Positions 62,780 to 64,000 of a DNA stretch of 64,000 bases are shown one piece after another. Origin of the DNA: Prorocentrum cordatum. Taxonomy: Eukaryota; Sar; Dinophyceae; Prorocentrales; Prorocentraceae. The number at the start of each line of letters is the position of its first letter. Position 1 is the first letter of the stretch. The DNA lies in contig CAUYUJ010015826.1 in assembly GCA_963575745.1 (NCBI GenBank), positions 943,930 through 1,007,929 on the forward strand. The letters are read 5' to 3'. The notes under the pieces were generated by a model, which did not search any database, had not been told where the DNA came from, and was given only the letters and a program-made list of their open reading frames with translations. The position numbers and the translations under genes were made by a program.

Positions 62780-63600
62780 TGACGTGCACGAGCGCCTCCT
62801 AGGATGTCCCTTGGAAGTTGTTGTGGGGTCCTCTTGGAGCGCCTGGGGGATTCTTGGATGCCTCGGTGATCCTCTTGAGGCCTCTTGGGGGCCTAGGGGG
62901 CCTCTTGAGGGTATCTTGGGGACCTCTTGGGGCCTCCTGGGCGCGTCGTCAGGCCCTCTTGGGGCGCTCTTGGGAGCCTTGGGGGCGCTCTTGGGGCCAT
63001 CTTGGAGGTGATCGATCAAAGGGGGGGTGTCCCCCAATTGGCGTCCCCCCTCGGGGGCCTCTAGAATCGCCTCTTGGACCCCTCTTGGGGCGCTCTTGGA
63101 GCACTCTTGGGCGCCCTTAGGGCCGTCTTGGGGCCATCTTGGGCCCCTCTTGGGGACCCGGCCATCTTGGGGCCATCTCGAGGCCTCGAATGGCCATCGG
63201 AAGCGAAAAGGCGAGAAAGCAAAACACATTGATTTCCTTTAGGCGTTGGAGCAATTTTGGCTTCTTGGGGGGCCTCCTTGGGAGGCTACGTGTCCAAGTG
63301 GAGTCGTCTTGGGGCGGTCTTGGGCCCTTTTGGAGCATTCTCGGGGCCATCTTGAGGCGTCTTGGGCTGTCTTCAGCCATCTTGGAGGTCATCTTGGGCT
63401 CTCCGAGGCCCTCTTGGAGCTATCTTGGGCCATCTTGGACGCTCCCAACTACAGTCGAAAACCCCCCGTCCAGGTCCAGGGGAAGGGGGTTAGGGGGAGG
63501 GGTGGGCCCCTCCCCGAAGGGGAAGAAGGGGAGATGGAAGAGGAAACTCCCTGAACCACCTACGCCCAGAGGGCTGGTGGGATTTAAACGCGGACGCGCA
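62780..63600 (+). repeat. CTTGGGGCC-rich dispersed element, right copy
   Basis: It contains, in order, CTTGGGG-type units, GGTGATCGATCAAAG (about 63008), GGCCATCGGAAGCGAAAAGG (about 63191), ACACATTGATTTCC (about 63224), GGGGGTTAGGGGGAGGGG (about 63486) and CCCAGAGGGCTGGTGGGATT (about 63567). Compared with the left copy it has an extra fold-back-like GGGGGGGTGTCCCCCAATTG segment at about 63019. Confidence 0.7.
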
Positions 63601-64000
63601 CGCGAAAATGTTCGCTGCCGAGGCCCTCACTGCAGCGCAAGCGTTTGGCTACACATTGGCCTGCGGCGATCCCCAGCGCACCATGGTCGCATGGAGGGCG
63701 GGCGGCGACGCAAGTGTATGTGGGAGGGCGCGGGTAAGACAACTCATATATGCCTTGGTTTTGACTGGAATTGTCGATCGGCAGATTTCTGTTTAAAGTC
63801 TCTAGATGCCAGGGCCCCGCCTCTGTTGCCGAGGCGCGGCCGTTGCGCCCACCTGATGAGCAGCATATTAGATATTCTTACGTTAGGCGATGAGGCTGCG
63901 CAGCATTCGGGCAGGCTAGCAGCCCTGATCGAAGACACCACCAATTGGTGGTGCTATAGCCTTTCGGCGATTGTCCGCCAGCATTTGTTGCCGCGCGCGT
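63600..64000. other. Unassigned right end
   Basis: Small frames on both strands (for example MFAAEALTAAQAFGYTLACG from 63608) without recognisable domains. TTGGTGGTGCTATAG near 63944 and GTGGTG near 63948 sit in a short hairpin-like ACCACCAATTGGTGGT palindrome at about 63937-63952. Confidence 0.3.

Overview
The window reads as nuclear DNA from a dinoflagellate, with a Prorocentrum-like or Symbiodiniaceae-like genome the best fit. The reasons are high GC, very long purine/pyrimidine triplet tracts, dense degenerate satellites, scattered short coding islands without prokaryotic gene order, decayed endonuclease/reverse-transcriptase retroelements, a single-domain voltage-gated cation channel, and a fragment of what I recall as a large dinoflagellate-restricted protein family. 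The genus is an inference from style. I found no spliced-leader gene, rRNA or tRNA, and the sequence contains one 100-base assembly gap (43010-43109).

Layout. 1-9 kb is degenerate satellite DNA: a CTTGGGGCC-rich element, a roughly 95 bp CG-rich satellite, 21, 30 and 46 bp tandem arrays, and a roughly 100 bp GGCC-rich satellite, plus one decayed coding stretch on the minus strand near 3.4-4.2 kb. 9-28 kb is mostly simple sequence (CCT/AGG, GA, GT, GAT), a GACCCACCC satellite, a tandem 1-kb higher-order repeat (18.8-21.0 kb), two kinds of terminal-inverted-repeat element (21.98-24.0 kb), three copies of a 160 bp dispersed repeat, and one plausible exon at 17.4 kb. 28-43 kb is dominated by a roughly 145 bp satellite whose unit folds into a hairpin with a (CG)n loop. 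It lies in two blocks (30.46-34.56 and 39.28-41.93 kb) around a 4.7 kb interruption holding other repeats and fold-back elements. A second CG-centred array runs into the assembly gap.

43.1-48.3 kb holds two decayed non-LTR retrotransposons pointing at each other. Each has a Cys-rich N-terminus, a coiled-coil region and an apurinic-type endonuclease; the plus copy also keeps reverse-transcriptase motifs. The clearest host gene is the voltage-gated cation channel exon at 50.5-51.6 kb. It is followed by an unidentified, frame-broken gag-like reading region (52.1-53.6 kb). From 54.6 to 60.1 kb lies a second kind of retroelement pol, split by a 2.8 kb segment at 56.23-59.03 kb that itself contains satellite. 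From 60.5 to 62.25 kb three exon-like blocks of the expanded dinoflagellate family are separated by AT and CCT microsatellites. The right end (62.8-63.6 kb) repeats the CTTGGGGCC element seen at the left end.

No operon, pathway or defence system can be read here. Nearly all long open frames are translations of simple repeats or satellites and were left out. The most unusual content is structural: hairpin satellites with Z-DNA-prone loops, several inverted-repeat element families, nested retroelement damage, and convergent purine-tract pairs.
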